Source: Symbiodinium kawagutii (taxonomy: Eukaryota; Sar; Dinophyceae; Suessiales; Symbiodiniaceae). Taken from it: DNA of 64,000 nt. Within the stretch, counting starts at the first letter, position 1. Each line of letters opens with the position of its first letter. Shown here in pieces: positions 1-12,179 of the stretch. The stretch is taken from NCBI GenBank assembly GCA_009767595.1, contig VSDK01016281.1, positions 217,879 through 281,878 on the forward strand. The letters are read 5' to 3'. The notes beneath the pieces are model-generated. The model worked only from the letters and a program-made list of their open reading frames with translations. It made no database searches and had not been told where the DNA came from. The position numbers and the translations under genes were made by a program.

Positions 1-193
1 ACATATCATGAATAACTATTGAAAGATTAACCACTCTTACTATAAACATTCTTAACCAACCATAGACCACAACTATTGAACATATCATGAACCATTAACC
101 ATCATTAAGTATCACTATGAGCCATTCACAGCTGGACCTCCCATGATGTCCACATTGGGACCCCATGGCCCCCCCTGTACGGTGCCCGCTTAG

Positions 194-269
194 GTTGTGC
201 GACCAGGGTGAAGGGCATGTGCTTCACCAGCGTGCGCTTAGAGAATGTCTCTGCATGGACCCTGGGCTG
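194..269 (+). CDS. Exon of adenylate-kinase-9-like protein (first visible exon)
   Basis: A GC-rich island reads in one frame as (GCAT)RVKGMCFTSVRLENVSAWTLG and ends with TG before a GT donor at 270. The split codon TG|G makes Trp when joined to the next exon at 1224, giving a natural ...LGW|KHYCPVTL... junction. Third codon positions are strongly G/C rich. The acceptor is uncertain: TTAG|GT at 193/194 (phase 1) or CCAG|GG at 206/207 (phase 2). I do not recognise this segment alone; its assignment rests on the phase-compatible junction to the CPVTL module downstream. Confidence 0.5.
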
Positions 270-328
270 GTGCCCACCGGTGGTTGATGAACAGCTACTA
301 GTCGGTGATAGTAGGTGGATGTAGGTGG

Positions 329-346
329 TATATATATATATATATA
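329..346 (+). repeat. TA microsatellite
   Basis: Nine TA units. Confidence 0.9.
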
Positions 347-701
347 CCAGTTAATGATTGGCTTTAATAGTTTTTAAAGATGCTCTAGAATGGTGAATAG
401 GAGGGGATTATAGCAGTTAAACAGCTACTAGTTGGTGATATTGATACTCTGGCTGTTGGTTGGGAGGGAGCGGTTGGGAGCCAGGGGTATCCCTCGATGC
501 CTTTAAAGGGAAGGAGCTACCAGGATTGGCCACTAACCAAATGGTAGTCTGTACGGTGGCCGAAACATCTAGTTGGTCACGGATTTTTGGCAGCTAACCA
601 CTGGTGAAGTTGTTAAACTTTGGACAATCTCATGGTAAAATTGATGATGATTAACTGATGGTAAAAGACTTGCTAATGATGGTTAATTGGTGATGGCTAT
701 G

Positions 702-745
<44 letters not shown>
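702..745 (+). repeat. GAT microsatellite
   Basis: About 14 GAT units in GATGG-rich text. Confidence 0.95.
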
Positions 746-1223
746 CCGACGGCGACTTTTGATGTTCGTTAATGACGGTCAATTGATGCCGAATGGGTTA
801 TTGATGTTTCATTATGCTTCTTGATGATTGCACAGCAATGGTTAATGATAGTTAGCTCAAGATGGTGATCTAATGGTGGTTCATGATGTCTGTATGATTC
901 TTATATGATGACCAATGATGGCTATACGATTCTTACATGACGGTATATGATGGTTATGTGGTAGTTGTACGATGGTCGTTGGATACTTTGATACCTGTTG
1001 GTGAATCGTTGGCTGCCAGGTTACACTGCTTCGGATGCCGTTGAGGCATTAATTTCTGCGAGGTCCAGTTGTGAGTAAATCACTTCACTGCCAGAAATGC
1101 CGGGTGATTTACCATCTATAGCCTGTTCATTTTGATCTACACCACGGATCACCACGGATCACTGCAGATGACCAGCGACACCTGGAAACATTTTGGCCAT
1201 GCATCAACGGCATGATCCGCGAG

Positions 1224-1311
1224 GAAGCACTACTGCCCCGTAACGCTGTCCTTGAAGAACGAATTGGTGCAATGCTACGACCGCGCCTGTGCTGTGGAAT
1301 ACCATACCAAG
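1224..1311 (+). CDS. Exon with first CPVTL module, adenylate-kinase-9-like protein
   Basis: Acceptor GCGAG|G at 1223/1224; donor CCAAG|GC at 1311/1312, a GC-type intron start. The exon reads (W)KHYCPVTLSLKNELVQ, then CYDRACAVEYHTK, 29 codons, and ends in phase 0. The 'CPVTL...L...AV.Y' pattern followed by 'K.Y.MATEE...F..DPE' in the next exon resembles the short modules between kinase domains in AK9-like ciliary proteins; that family link is from memory of the pattern and not from a search. The other two + frames contain stops within or just upstream of the island. A 62-residue antisense reading frame is a shadow. Confidence 0.66.
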
Positions 1312-1837
1312 GCACGGCACGCTGCTTGGGGTCTCATGGAGCCATGGTAGCCGTATATCAACAATTCAAGCATTCACCACTAGCATGATATAGTGGTTAA
1401 TCACCTTGAACACGAACCAAACATGTATATATGTACATATTTATGTATACAAATTTTATATCTGTGTATCTATACATAGGTGCACCCATAGATGGTGGCA
1501 CCCCTAAGCATCTGAAGATATGATCGCGATCAATAGGGTAACCAGCGAGCTGAAGGCATGGCCGCGCAGCTGTGACTCTATACAAGCTGGGCCCCCCTGG
1601 TTGTAAGTTGATTAATAAGCCATTGAACTGTAGTCATATCTACCAGAACTGGTAGTTACCCTAGTTATGTTCGCCAACTTAGCTAACTAAGGGGGCCGAC
1701 CTTGTAGCTATCAACAAATATCACCAGCAACACAATGACTTGAACACTTTCCCAGCCATGGAGCTTCGTTCTAGTCTCAGGTAAAATCAGGTAGCTATGG
1801 TTGACATGTGCCACTAAAGGGGCCTGGTCCCTTGTAG

Positions 1838-1914
1838 GTCTACTGGATGGCCACCGAAGAGTATGCTGAGCTCTTCACAGAAGATCCAGAGGTGCGAAGC
1901 GAAGCGGTGACGAG
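1838..1914 (+). CDS. Exon completing first CPVTL module
   Basis: Acceptor TTGTAG|G, donor ACGAG|GT. The exon reads VYWMATEEYAELFTEDPEVR then SEAVT plus a split Arg codon. It begins in phase 0, exactly as exon 1224-1311 ends, so the joined text is ...AVEYHTK|VYWMATEEYAELF.... This is the second half of the CPVTL module (beta strand 'Y.MA' then a helix ending in a DPE turn). It ends in phase 2, matching the exon at 2346. Confidence 0.7.
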
Positions 1915-1950
1915 GTTGTTAGGGGCACATGTGACGTGCTCACAAGGAAG

Positions 1951-2060
1951 GTTCTCAAGCCATAGGGGACCCCCAAAATGGATGGTTTGTGGATGGTTTA
2001 CTACTAAACATGATTAATATTGGATGATTTTGGGGGGTACCCCGATTTTGAGAAACGCCC
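1951..2060 (-). mobile_element. Family-1 TIR element
   Basis: Inverted ends GTTCTCAAG..ATAGGGGAC and GGTACCCCGATTTTGAGAAAC with the family core (ATGGATGGTTT..ACTACTAAA). Confidence 0.65.
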
Positions 2061-2345
2061 ATCAGCTGGTTACATTCGCAATGAGTCACGATGCTTATGG
2101 GAAGCGGTGACGGTCCGTGATGGTTGCTGGGAATGACCATGATGAATGACCAACGCATATGATTACTATGTTGCAGCTAGGTGTCCAAGCTCTTGCTAGT
2201 ATTCAGCGTATGGATGGATGTATTTCTTTAATCAATTTTTCTAAACATTTTTTAAATCATTTTTCATCATGCAAACCATGGTTTACTTAGGAACTTCTAA
2301 GCGTTGCACGTCTCATGACCGGTGGCGCAACAAATGTGTTGCCAG

Positions 2346-2442
2346 GGTTGCGCGGTTCACGGAGCGCTGCCAGGCCTTTCTGCAGGTTCCTTTGCCTCCG
2401 AACTTGCCGCGGTTGTTGGATGATGGCGAACGAGCGCGCAAG
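2346..2442 (+). CDS. Exon, linker between the two CPVTL modules
   Basis: Acceptor TTGCCAG|G, donor CGCAAG|GT. It reads (R)VARFTERCQAFLQVPLPP then NLPRLLDDGERARK, phase 2 to phase 0. The 'F....LPPNLP' stretch resembles 'KLPRKLPP' after the second module, so this may be the equivalent position in repeat one. A second donor, GCGCAAG|GT at 2461, would extend it in the same frame by six residues but end in phase 1, which does not fit the next exon. G/C-rich third positions support the frame. Confidence 0.66.
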
Positions 2443-3836
2443 GTGCGCAGCCTTGCGCAAGGTGCTGGGACCTTCGGTGACCTTCATGGCTTCAATACCT
2501 GGACTTATAGGCTGAGATCATGGTAGATCCAACCAGAAATACTGGTCAATAATCAGTATATAACCAGTTTCATTGAACTTCCACTTCTAACACCGGTGAA
2601 GTTCTCCACACATAGTATAGGCATTTCACCGTCGTTGAACTTGAAGGATTCTCCACCAACATGATCAACTGGAACACCACTCACAGACTTCATGCGCTCG
2701 TTGTGGGTGCTGCAGATAGAGAATTATTGAAACAGGTAACCCCAAAACAGGTAACCCCAAAACTGAAAAGAGCCGCCACACAGTGAACTCACCCTCTCGG
2801 GTTGCTGCTGACATGCCCAAGTGCGGGCATCGCTTGGGAAAAAACCAGCAATGATGATTAGTGATGGCTATGAATGGCTGTTGGGTGAACTTTGGCTGTT
2901 GCTCAAAATCATGGTACCCCCAAATCATCTAATATGAATCATTTACAGTACAACCTTGGGGCTACGAGAATAACTGCAAACCACGGACTGGTCTCAATTT
3001 GACTCCCGAAAAAGTAGCATTATAAGATGGCTGGATAGATTGCTCGGGCTACAACGTTGCGAACTAGACGCCACTCGCCCCATGGTCTTGTATGCGTCGA
3101 AGATTTGTGCACACAGGTATGTGCTGACCTGGTGTAAATCCAAAATTGATTGTTTGAATTTTTTGCAGATAGTTTTTGCAGATGCCAGCCTTCATGAACA
3201 TCTCCATGTAGAACTTCTGTGGATCCAAAGGCACCCTGAGAAACTTGCCTCACAACGTGCTGGGGACAGTGACCCTGCCACACTTCTGGGTGTGGAAAAA
3301 ATGGATGTCCTTGCTCGGCAAACGCCCATTGCACATGGGTCTGAAGTTCTTCACGTGTTGTCGGGGAACTGTGCCTTGTTTGATGGTGTTTGGCTTTGTT
3401 TACGTATGCTGTAACCCCTGAATTTGATGGTTTTCGCACAATCAATCCTTTCATGCTCAGAAGCAGTGAGATCTAAATGATGCTCACAAATCATCATTAA
3501 GTCAGAAAGAGTCATTTTGCAGCATTAAGAATCAAAAACTATGATTGTTCACTGGTGTAAGTTTGGACTTCCTATTTCTTGCCGCACACCGGCTTCAGGC
3601 AGGGGGTGGTTAATGAATCTTAATAATGGTTGATGATTCTTAATGCTGGTCAGTATTGGTTGGAAATGCATTCTAAAAATGGATCATCATGTCAATGGTC
3701 ATTACCCTTGTCAATAGTGGCTGATTCATTTGATCGTGGCTGACAGTGGTTTGGCTAGTAAATGCTTAGAAAATTGTTGATGGTTTCCATGAGGGGATCA
3801 TGCATGTGAATAAATGGGATTTGTACAAGCAATATG

Positions 3837-3936
3837 GGTGTTTCTCAAGTTGTCGTAGGGGTACCCCCCAAATCATCCAGGTATGAATCATTTATGGTCA
3901 TGACACAACCATAACTTGGGGGTGTGAGATTTGCCC
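3837..3936 (+). mobile_element. Family-1 TIR element, degenerate right end
   Basis: Left end GTGTTTCTCAAG with GGGGTACCCCCCAAATCATC; the right end is worn. Confidence 0.5.
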
Positions 3937-4037
3937 ATGGCTTTGGGCTGATATGCTTGATACAATATCTTAGGGGAACAGTGAAGCAAGGAAAATGCGC
4001 GAACTGTGAGACTCGAAATTGTGAGCTTAACATTTCG

Positions 4038-4133
4038 CTGTTTCTAAGAATTGGGCACCCTCAAAATGGATGGTTTATTACTAAAACTGGTTGATTTTGG
4101 ATGATTTGGGGGGTACCCTCTTTGAGAAGCATC
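4038..4133 (-). mobile_element. Family-1 TIR element
   Basis: Core ATGGATGGTTTATTACTAAA, right end GATGATTTGGGGGGTACCC then TTTGAGAAGC. Confidence 0.6.
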
Positions 4134-4309
4134 AATTTATTTTCGATTTGTTTTTGTAATCAATAACCACGACGAACCCATCTTTGATCAACATTCAGCC
4201 TAGATTGTCAACCATCATTCGCCCATGGCGGATCGTTGTCCCATCATCATGAAGCACCCTGATCCAGCGCGAACCATTGCAAACCATCAACCACAATTAG
4301 CCGCTATCA

Positions 4310-4515
4310 ACCCACGATCATCAACCATCAACCACCCATCAACCAACAAACCGACCGACCGACCGATCGACCGACACCGACCAACCACTCAACCAACCAA
4401 CATCAACCATCCATCAACCAACATCAACCAACCAACATCAACCACCCACCCACCCACCCACCCAACCAACTAACCATCATCAACCATCAATCATCAGCCA
4501 CTCATCAACCAACCA
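4310..4515 (+). repeat. CAACCA-rich low-complexity tract
   Basis: ATCAACCA, CAACCAAC, CGACCGAC and CACCCACC words repeat with variation; ends 26 bp before the exon at 4542. Confidence 0.85.
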
Positions 4516-4541
4516 TCCATCACCACCACCCCACCGTGGAG

Positions 4542-4610
4542 GCGGAGGTGCGAGCCGAGCTGAAAGACTTCTGCCCTGTGACGCTGGTGGAAACCGGAGA
4601 GCTGGTGAAG
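4542..4610 (+). CDS. Exon with start of second CPVTL module
   Basis: Acceptor GTGGAG|G, donor GTGAAG|GT. The 23 codons read AEVRAELKDFCPVTLVETGE then LVK, phase 0 at both ends. 'DFCPVTLVETGELVK' parallels 'HYCPVTLSLKNELVQ' in exon 1224-1311, so the protein holds at least two copies of this module. The exon sits directly after a CAACCA-rich repeat tract (4310-4515) that forms the end of the upstream intron. Confidence 0.68.
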
Positions 4611-4804
4611 GTGAGCGCCGGTGGAGTTGGAACTTGGGGTCCACGATGGTTCGCGTGGGGAAAGTGCTGGAGAGGTTGATGAGTTTTGTGATGGGACTGG
4701 GGTTTGCAGGGGGTGTTGGGGGGGGTTTTGGGGTGTTTTGAAAGTTTCGGGGGTTTCTGGGGTTTTGGTTTCGGTTCCGGAGATGACGCAAAGCGACAAG
4801 AAGG

Positions 4805-4892
4805 GATATATATATATATATATATAACTATATAATATATAATTTTTGATATATCATTTATAATATATGTTAGATATATAATACATAATATA

Positions 4893-4927
<35 letters not shown>

Positions 4928-5080
4928 TATTTACATATATATATATATGATATAATATATATATATATTTACATATATATATATATAATATGATATATGA
5001 TACATATATATTCAAATATATATATATTATATTATATTATATTCAAATCTTTATATATTTAAATATGCAAATGTATATTA
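4805..5080. repeat. TA-rich tract
   Basis: Nearly pure A/T with many TATATA runs; followed at once by a GC-rich exon island. Confidence 0.9.
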
Positions 5081-5143
5081 TGTATATAGATTTATATGAC
5101 CAACCCGAACCGGGATCAGCCTGCCACAACCAGCGCCACCGAG

Positions 5144-5237
5144 GCGTCGGCCTATCACTTGGNNNNNNNNNNNNNGATTCGCCAGTCGAGAGGTCCGGTC
5201 GTTTGCGTTGCGCGCGTCTCGCCAGGAGTTCGTGCAG
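5144..5237 (+). CDS. Exon(s) of second module, interrupted by assembly gap
   Basis: Left of the gap, after CCGAG|G, the frame reads ASAYHLG. Right of it, REVRSFALRASRQEFVQ is open. The latter matches 'K.Y.MATEEY.ELF' of the first module in position. The end CAG|GA would be a GA-type donor, placing the exon end in phase 0 to join 7273. The 13-base N run (5163-5175) falls inside, so it is unknown whether this is one exon or two and whether the frame is continuous across the gap. Confidence 0.5.
5163..5175. other. Assembly gap (13 N)
   Basis: Thirteen consecutive undetermined bases lie in a GC-rich coding island. True gap length is unknown. Open frames running through it are not reliable. Confidence 0.99.
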
Positions 5238-7272
5238 GAAATTGGTTGCCATGATCACTGAAAAGTAATATGATGGATTATTGATAGATAATGATAATGA
5301 TTATTGAGATATTATGATGATGATTATTGATGATAATGATACACCAGGGTCAATGAAAAGCAATATGAGTCATATGAGGGATTAATGATTGAATTATTGA
5401 TGATAATAATGACTCAAGAGTGACTCAAGAGTGACTCAATAGATGATTTTGATGATTCAATAGATATTCATAGTGACTCAATAATGATCCTATTGATGAT
5501 AGTGAGTCAAACAGTGAGGAGTCGGATCATGAGGATCGATTCACAGGACTTAAGAGTTGAGATTACTGGATGACAACCACTATTGTTGATTACCAGCTGG
5601 TTTGTATAGTCCGTATGAGCCGGTGGGATCTCCCTTCTTGCGCGGTGAACAGCCGCATCAGCCGGTGGATTCGATCCAGTTGGTAGCCGACTCCAATTCC
5701 TTCAGATTCTGTAGAGGATACGCGGTGCTGGATGTTCCCCCTGAATTCCACATCGTGCGATATGGGAAGCGTACATCATAATTTGGCTGAGCACGGATGC
5801 AACATGATGTCCTTTACGAAACTGACTGCGCAAATCATGCGATGCTGCTTGCCCAGCAGTCGGATGGGTGTGAAATGGCTGCCACAAGGATCTGGCTGAT
5901 ATTGATTGTCCACGCACTTTGCAACTATTAGCTATCATCTGGATTGACCACGGATCCCAAACATCTTCTGGACAACAACGCGATTAATATCAACACATCA
6001 AAAACTAGGTAGTCATTCTCAATCATCAGCAATCATTCTTAACTTCTACGGAAGGTCAATGGAAAAACCACACATGATCCAATCATCACCACCTTAATTA
6101 TGAAGCTGGTCCGAAGTTCCGTTCAGAAGCAATGCGGTCTTCGCGTGCAGTGGCTGGGTCTCAACAAGTGCAAAAATGCCATGCTTTCATGGGAAAGCCA
6201 ACCCATCTTGCTTGTGATTGCTTAGTGTTGAATAGTAAGGTTGTTGTTGACGACACTATGTTAGATAACCATGGTTGATCACAACGACTATCAACCCCTC
6301 TGGTGAATCTAAAAGTGGCTGACCAACCCACAAACCAGCAATTCCAACTAGTTGGTGATTGTCAGTGGATATTTACACTCCAATTTAGAACCATCTTATC
6401 AATCACGATCAACCATCAAGAATTATATCAAATGTTCCACAATCGGTTTACAATTACTATATATATATTTTTACATGTAATTACTCCATATATGTATAAT
6501 TATATATATATATGTGTATATGACTATGATTGTGAGCGGTTTCAAAGCATTAATCACTCTATCAGGGACATGTTGGCAAAAACAGCCACCACGGCGGCTT
6601 GGGTCAACCCTTGGCTGTTCACATCTCCCATAGCTGACCAGTCACGATTGGTGCAGCTGTTTGAGTGTGAGCCTGACTCATCGGGACGCCGTGACCCGAG
6701 ATCGCCATGACTAGTTGGTATGTGGTGTACTTGTTGGTATCATCTGGTATCAAACATTAACCAGCTTGTTAGCGGTTGGTTACCAACCACTGCCATATCT
6801 CTTCTTCTATTTTTTCGCCCACTTACTGATGGGCATTGGTTATGAACATATATCATCAATTATCATTCTTGACCAATGGCTGATAGCCAATGCTATCAAC
6901 CGTTGCTTGATAATCATTGTGTACAAGTCATAGCTGACCATAAATCATGCATTAATCAACCACTATTAACCGTTGATCAGCCACTATCAACCATCAATAA
7001 ACCACGGGCTACTAACATTAACCATTCTTCGCCGTGATTGACCATCAACCATCATTAAGCATCATCAATCGATGGTCATGAACCATCAACCAGACACATC
7101 AACACAACAATTATCATTATCATTAATCCATAATATTTCTAGCCATGAACCATCATTAACCACCATTGACAACCATCATTGACAACCATCCTTAGCCATC
7201 GTCAACCATCGTCACTGCTGCAACCATCCGTTGTTCATTGCTGGTGCCTGGTGACCCGTGGCGCGGTGTGAG
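5238..7272 (+). other. Intron, no gene recognised
   Basis: Contains GATTATTGATGATAATG-type low-complexity sequence (5270-5480). A stretch at 5640-5940 is open on the minus strand in two frames. A 60-codon + frame at 6530-6710 ends in TGA. None shows splice signals matching the neighbouring exons; they may be remnants of mobile elements. Confidence 0.4.
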
Positions 7273-7344
7273 GCCGCGCTGAAGTTCCTGCGGCAGCCCT
7301 TGCGCTATCGGAGCGCCAAGCTGCCCCGGAAGCTGCCTCCGGAG
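7273..7344 (+). CDS. Exon with KLPRKLPPE motif, adenylate-kinase-9-like protein
   Basis: Acceptor TGTGAG|G, donor CCGGAG|GC (GC-type). The 24 codons read AALKFLRQPLRYRSAKLPRK then LPPE, phase 0 to 0. Joined to the previous exon it gives ...QEFVQ|AALKFLRQPLRY..KLP.KLPP, the expected tail of this module type (a 'P..Y...KLP.KLPP' line). Read through without splicing, the frame stays open for 12 more residues to TGA at 7381, so a terminal exon is a less likely alternative. Confidence 0.68.
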
Positions 7345-7649
7345 GCGAGCCCAGCGAGCGACGGGGCGGCAGGAGGGCAGTGAGCAAGGCATGGTAGTTG
7401 AGATGTATCCAGTGAAACAATGGTGATTTCTAGCTGGTTAATGGTTAACTAGCTGGTGATTCTCAGGGAGCTAAGGAGCCAGGGGTATCCCCAAATCCCT
7501 TTAAAGGGGGAGCTAAAGAGCTACAGGGAGTGGTGAAACCAGATGGTAGTTAATAATATGGGATGATAACCAACAATAAAAGGGGACATATCAGTTCTAT
7601 ATGGCTATGGATTCATATGAATCACCATTGTTTATATAAACATGTAATT

Positions 7650-8180
7650 TATTTATCTCAAGTCATGATATATTTTTAGCAATTTCAATTTAGTTAGTCA
7701 ATGATATACAAACGAGTCATGATAATATGACTAGTGGATAGTATGACAATGATATATAAAACTTTAGACAAGGGATAATGATAAACAAGTCATAGTAGTT
7801 TAAAACGAAATATAGTTTAAGAAAGGGATAGTAAACAATTATGTATGAAACTATGGATCAATAATGGTTAAAACAAAGGGATACTGATAAAAGAGTCATC
7901 GTTAAAGTAGTTGGGGATAACATGACTAGTGGATAATAAGCAACAACTAAGGGATAAAGTATTTGGGGTCTTTCAAACTAGGGGATAATAACCAACAACT
8001 GGTTTTGAAATATCAAACTAGGGGATAATAAGCAACAATAGGATAATAAGCAACAATAGTGGGGATATGGGTCAATATTAGCAAGGGTAGCAGTTAAAGT
8101 AGTTGGGGGTCTCTCAAACAAGGGGATAATAACCAACAACTGGAAAGTAGTAGAGGGAAGATAATCAACAATAGTAGTCA
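7650..8180 (+). repeat. Imperfect GGGATAATAA-type repeat tract
   Basis: Repeats of AAACTAGGGGATAATAACCA then ACAACT at 7975, 8022 and 8115, plus related words; the same words occur inside family-3 elements (reverse GGTTATTATCCCC). Confidence 0.65.
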
Positions 8181-8199
8181 AAACAACTATATACTATGT

Positions 8200-8300
8200 A
8201 GTGGTTTCTCAAGTCATTGGGGTACCGCCAAATCATCCTCCATCAACCACTTCTAGGTAATAAACCAACCATTTTTGGTTTCTTTTTTCAGAAACCACTA
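8200..8300 (+). mobile_element. Family-1 TIR element
   Basis: AGTGGTTTCTCAAG left, CAGAAACCACTA right; core AAATCATCC and AATAAACCAACCATTTTTGG. Confidence 0.65.
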
Positions 8301-8585
8301 TAATTATAATGATTTCTCCAAGAGAGTATATAGACATGGGATTTTACAGGGTGAACCACGGTTAATATTGGTTAAATCACTAACAACAATGGTTAAAGAA
8401 CCAGTCTAGGTAACCACCAAAGTTTTGGTTGGTTTATTGATAATTGGTGGTTACCTAGATTGATTATCATAACTTTAGTTATAACACCTGTTAATGAACC
8501 TTTACATCATATTAGATGATACTTGGGGTGTCCCCACCTGCTATACCAATAGCGCCACTCGCGCGTTTCGTGTTCCCGTAGCCAG

Positions 8586-8625
8586 GTGTCAAAGGAGGAA
8601 AGGGAAGCGGTCAGGGATCCCCAAG
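8586..8625 (+). CDS. Short exon, adenylate-kinase-9-like protein
   Basis: Acceptor TAGCCAG|G, donor CCCAAG|GC. It reads VSKEEREAVRDPQ plus one base, phase 0 to 1. The start phase fits the exon ending at 7344: LPPE|VSKEEREAV. This is the last exon I can chain with confidence. The next must begin in phase 1; candidates at 13790 or 16005 are unproven. Confidence 0.55.
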
Positions 8626-11000
8626 GCTGCACGTCACTGCGGTCCAGCGGAATTTAACCACCCATCAGAATTGTCAAACAGCGATTGCTGTTTTTGATGG
8701 CTAACTTTGATGATTTTTAAATCATCGTTGTTAGAGTGTCCTTGTCCATTAATGATTGTTTACTACATTAACCATTTATCAGTGATCATTTTCGAAAGAC
8801 CATTGTGTCGATGTATTGAACCATTGTTGGAAATGATTGATTCTTAACTTTGATCATCATTGCCAAACATCACTCTTGACCATTACAAAGCAGTTTTTCC
8901 TGATTATCAACCTTTTTTACTTTTTGCAAGTATGGTTTTTCCTTTATTAAGCCATATCAGTAGTCTTATTTTTAACCATGAGCCAACATATTAACATTCC
9001 TTACTATTCGATACTATTCGTATTATTATTAAACAGAAGAAGTGTTATTGACCCCACAATGGTTTATGAGCCATGCCATTAGTACACATTTATCGGTATC
9101 ATTCATATATCAACCATGCCATTATCATTTAGCATGATAATCACAAACTGGTAGCCATATCAGTATTCATACATCGACCATATAATTTCTGTGTAACCAA
9201 ATAATCAAATCAACAATATATATCATATCATTATCATTATTTTTTATCATTATTTTTTATCATTATCATTACCATTACCATATTCTCATTAACCATATCT
9301 GTACCCATATCCTTCATCATGGCCTTTGCTAACCACATTATTGACCATATTGTTTACCACGAAGCAACATTTTGGCATTATTCATTAACAATATTGTTGA
9401 TTATCAATAATCATAGCTTTCAGGTAAACATAAGCAATCAGCATATTATTAACTATCATGGCTCATCAGCTAGTGACCCTAGTGACCGTCGATATCCTGT
9501 ACCCCTGCTTAACATGCCCTAAATGAACGAACTTGTTGAGGTGTTGAGTTTAATAAACCTACTTTTTGATGCTTGGTTTTGACCCACAACCATATAACTG
9601 GTACGTTCCCTATTATGGTCGGTTATTATCACCTCTTACCAGCTAGCAGCCAGTCTTCGCAATGATTTTTGACCATTGGCGACCGTTCGTTGCGACCCAG
9701 CTCGCCATACTATGGACCATGTCATCATCCGTCATATTATTCTTACAGATGTCATGAAGTAGCATATTATTCAAAATCATCATTAATAGCCATATTATCT
9801 CTGTGCGTCAAGGGTACCCCTCGCTATTCTTGTTGGTCATTATCACCTTTGATCAACTTTTGAAGCGGCATTCACCATCATGGCGACTAATTATCAACCA
9901 GTAGTATAAGCACATGGTCAACCACTGACCATTGTTAAGCATTGTGAAGCATTGTGAACCATTGAGAACCACTGTGAACCATAGTGGATGATTGGGGTTA
10001 GGACCGTCATGCCATGTAGTCAACCATTGTCACATGATCAACCACTAAAAGCTATATCATGACTATACTGAAGATCATGAACCGTGAGTCATCGATCATT
10101 TAGTAGCCATTATTAACCATTAGCAGCTTTATCACTCACCATGACAGATGATCAGCTTAACCAACCATGAACCACTATCAACCATTAACCATTGACAGCT
10201 ATCTCATGATTTGGCTTCACTAACTCATATAGTCTCTTAACTAATAACCACTATCAACAGCTTCATATAAACCAGTATCACCATTAACCATTACTAACAG
10301 CTTTAGTATAAACCACTATTATTAACACATTGACCATTATTATGAACATATTAACCATTACTATCAACCATTGTAAACAACAGCTTAACTAACCATTAAC
10401 CAATGAACGTTGGGTTCACTTAATTACCATTAACCATGTGAATTAATTAAGTATTAGCCATTCATGGATTATTCATAAACCATGTACTAACCATCAACAG
10501 CTATTAATTATTAACCATTATTAACCATTGATTATTACCATCAACAGCCATATTAACCTTAACCATTATTATTAACATATTCACCATTATTATTAACCAT
10601 TATTAACAGCTTAAGTATTAACCATTATTATTAACATATTCACCATTATTATTAGCCATTATAAACAGCCTAAGTAACCATTATTAGCCATTATCATTGA
10701 CCATTACCATCATCAGCTTCATCCGCAATTGCTTCATTGCCATGATTATTAGTGGCTTAATAACCTTAATTACCATTATTAGCCATTATTCTTAACATAT
10801 TCACCATCATTATTAACCAGTATTGACCCTTAATTACCATTATTAGCAGTATTAACCATTATTAGCCAATATTCACAATTATTATTAACCATGTTACTTG
10901 ATTAGTCATCAACCATTATCAACAATTATCAACCATTATTAACCATTATTAACCATCATCAACCATTCTTAACCATTATTAACCATCATTAACCATTGAT
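8626..11000. other. AT-rich spacer, no gene seen
   Basis: Low-complexity text built from AACCATTATT, ATCATTAACC and similar words; no coding island with splice signals was found. Confidence 0.5.
10150..10995 (+). repeat. AACCATTATT low-complexity tract
   Basis: ACCATTATT and ATTAACC words repeat throughout without a fixed period. Confidence 0.7.
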
Positions 11001-11009
11001 TATTACCAT

Positions 11010-11170
11010 CGGCAGCTTCATCTTCGCCATTTCTCTTCCGCCTGCACCACGACTCTTCGACCGGACACGGCCGTTCACCAAGTCCCGGCTCCTGAGCTGC
11101 CTGGTGAAGGGCAAGGACGGTGGGTGAAACGCCGTGGCGCGGTGGGTGGGTTCCGCCTCGGGGCATCGAT
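11010..11170 (+). CDS. Coding-like GC island, frame uncertain
   Basis: A sharp rise in GC inside AT-rich sequence marks a probable exon. Several frames are open: one + frame includes RLFDRTRPFTKSRLLSCLVK, another VPAPELPGEGQGRWVKRRG, and the minus strand is also open. Possible donors are CTG|GT near 11101 and GAAG|GG. I cannot choose the frame, so no function is offered. Confidence 0.35.
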
Positions 11171-12179
11171 GACTTGGTGGACCAAGGGATGCTGATGCTT
11201 GGTGGGTGAACATGATATGGCGAACTGGATTTTCTATGGTTAATAGTGGTTCATAGTTGGTTAATAGTGGTTAATAGTGGATTTTCTATGGTTAATGATT
11301 TGGCGTGATGGTTGGTGATGATGGGTATTAGTGGTTCAGAATGGTTGATCATAGGGGATGATGACTAATAATGGGTGCTTTAACCATTGGTTTGTATGGA
11401 AGGATAAGAAAGAAGTATAGGGAATACTAGCTGGTTGTCAATCTTAAGCATCAGTTTCATAGGGCGTACTTGCCAACAGTTGTAGGGACTACTAGCTGGC
11501 TAATGATGGCACACCAGGTGCACAGGGTTTTGACTAGTAGCCATATGGTTAATGATGGTTGGTGAGGGTCGATGCTGGGGGATCTCATGGTTGATGATTA
11601 TTTAATGGTTAATCTAATCATGCTTGATGATTCTGCTTGATACTGTAATAGAGGTTGATGATGGTTGATGATGAGTAGTGGTTGGTTCACAATGGTTAGG
11701 ATGCATGATAAATGATGAATGATAATACTGATTGATAACGATCGGTAAGATGGTTGAATCTATATGTTGGGCAACATGGTTGATGATAAGCTGGTCAAGA
11801 ATGTGGCTGATCATATGATTGATTATGGTTCATGACATGCGTATTGGTGATTAGTTGCGATTGCGAACTAGGATGTTATATAAGCTGTATGTGTTGTCAA
11901 ACGTTAGTTGCCAGGATATGGAATCGTACACCTTTGGCTAGTACACCTTTTTTTGTTACACCAATGTACCAATCGAAACAGACGGGCGTGACTCAAAGCT
12001 ATTCAGCATGATGATTTATTACAATCATAATTATGATTCTATTATCCGTATAAATAGATAAACCAACCACATTTTTACAATCATCGTCAAGAATTATACT
12101 GAAGTATGATTGTATTTACATTTTTACTTATTAGCAACATTTTAATTATCATACGTCAAGAATATTCGCTGTCATTCTT

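Larger units (their letters stand above)
2443..4541 (+). other. Intron with degenerate inverted-repeat elements
   Basis: About 2.1 kb between exons of the first gene. It holds two family-1 elements (3837-3936, 4038-4133), a worn copy near 2890-2960, and CAACCA repeats at the 3' end. At 3170-3415 there is a protein-like patch open in several frames on both strands. Its frames show no clean splice sites or consistent codon usage, so I do not call it an exon. Confidence 0.5.

Noticed and set aside
3020-3454. 144-residue minus and 124-residue + overlapping frames
   Set aside because: Three frames on two strands look equally open; no consistent codon bias or splice sites.
6303-6933. Consecutive + frames of 135 and 72 residues
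   Set aside because: Partly AT-rich microsatellite; only CERFQ..RDPRSP (6530-6710) looks protein-like and has no splice signals.
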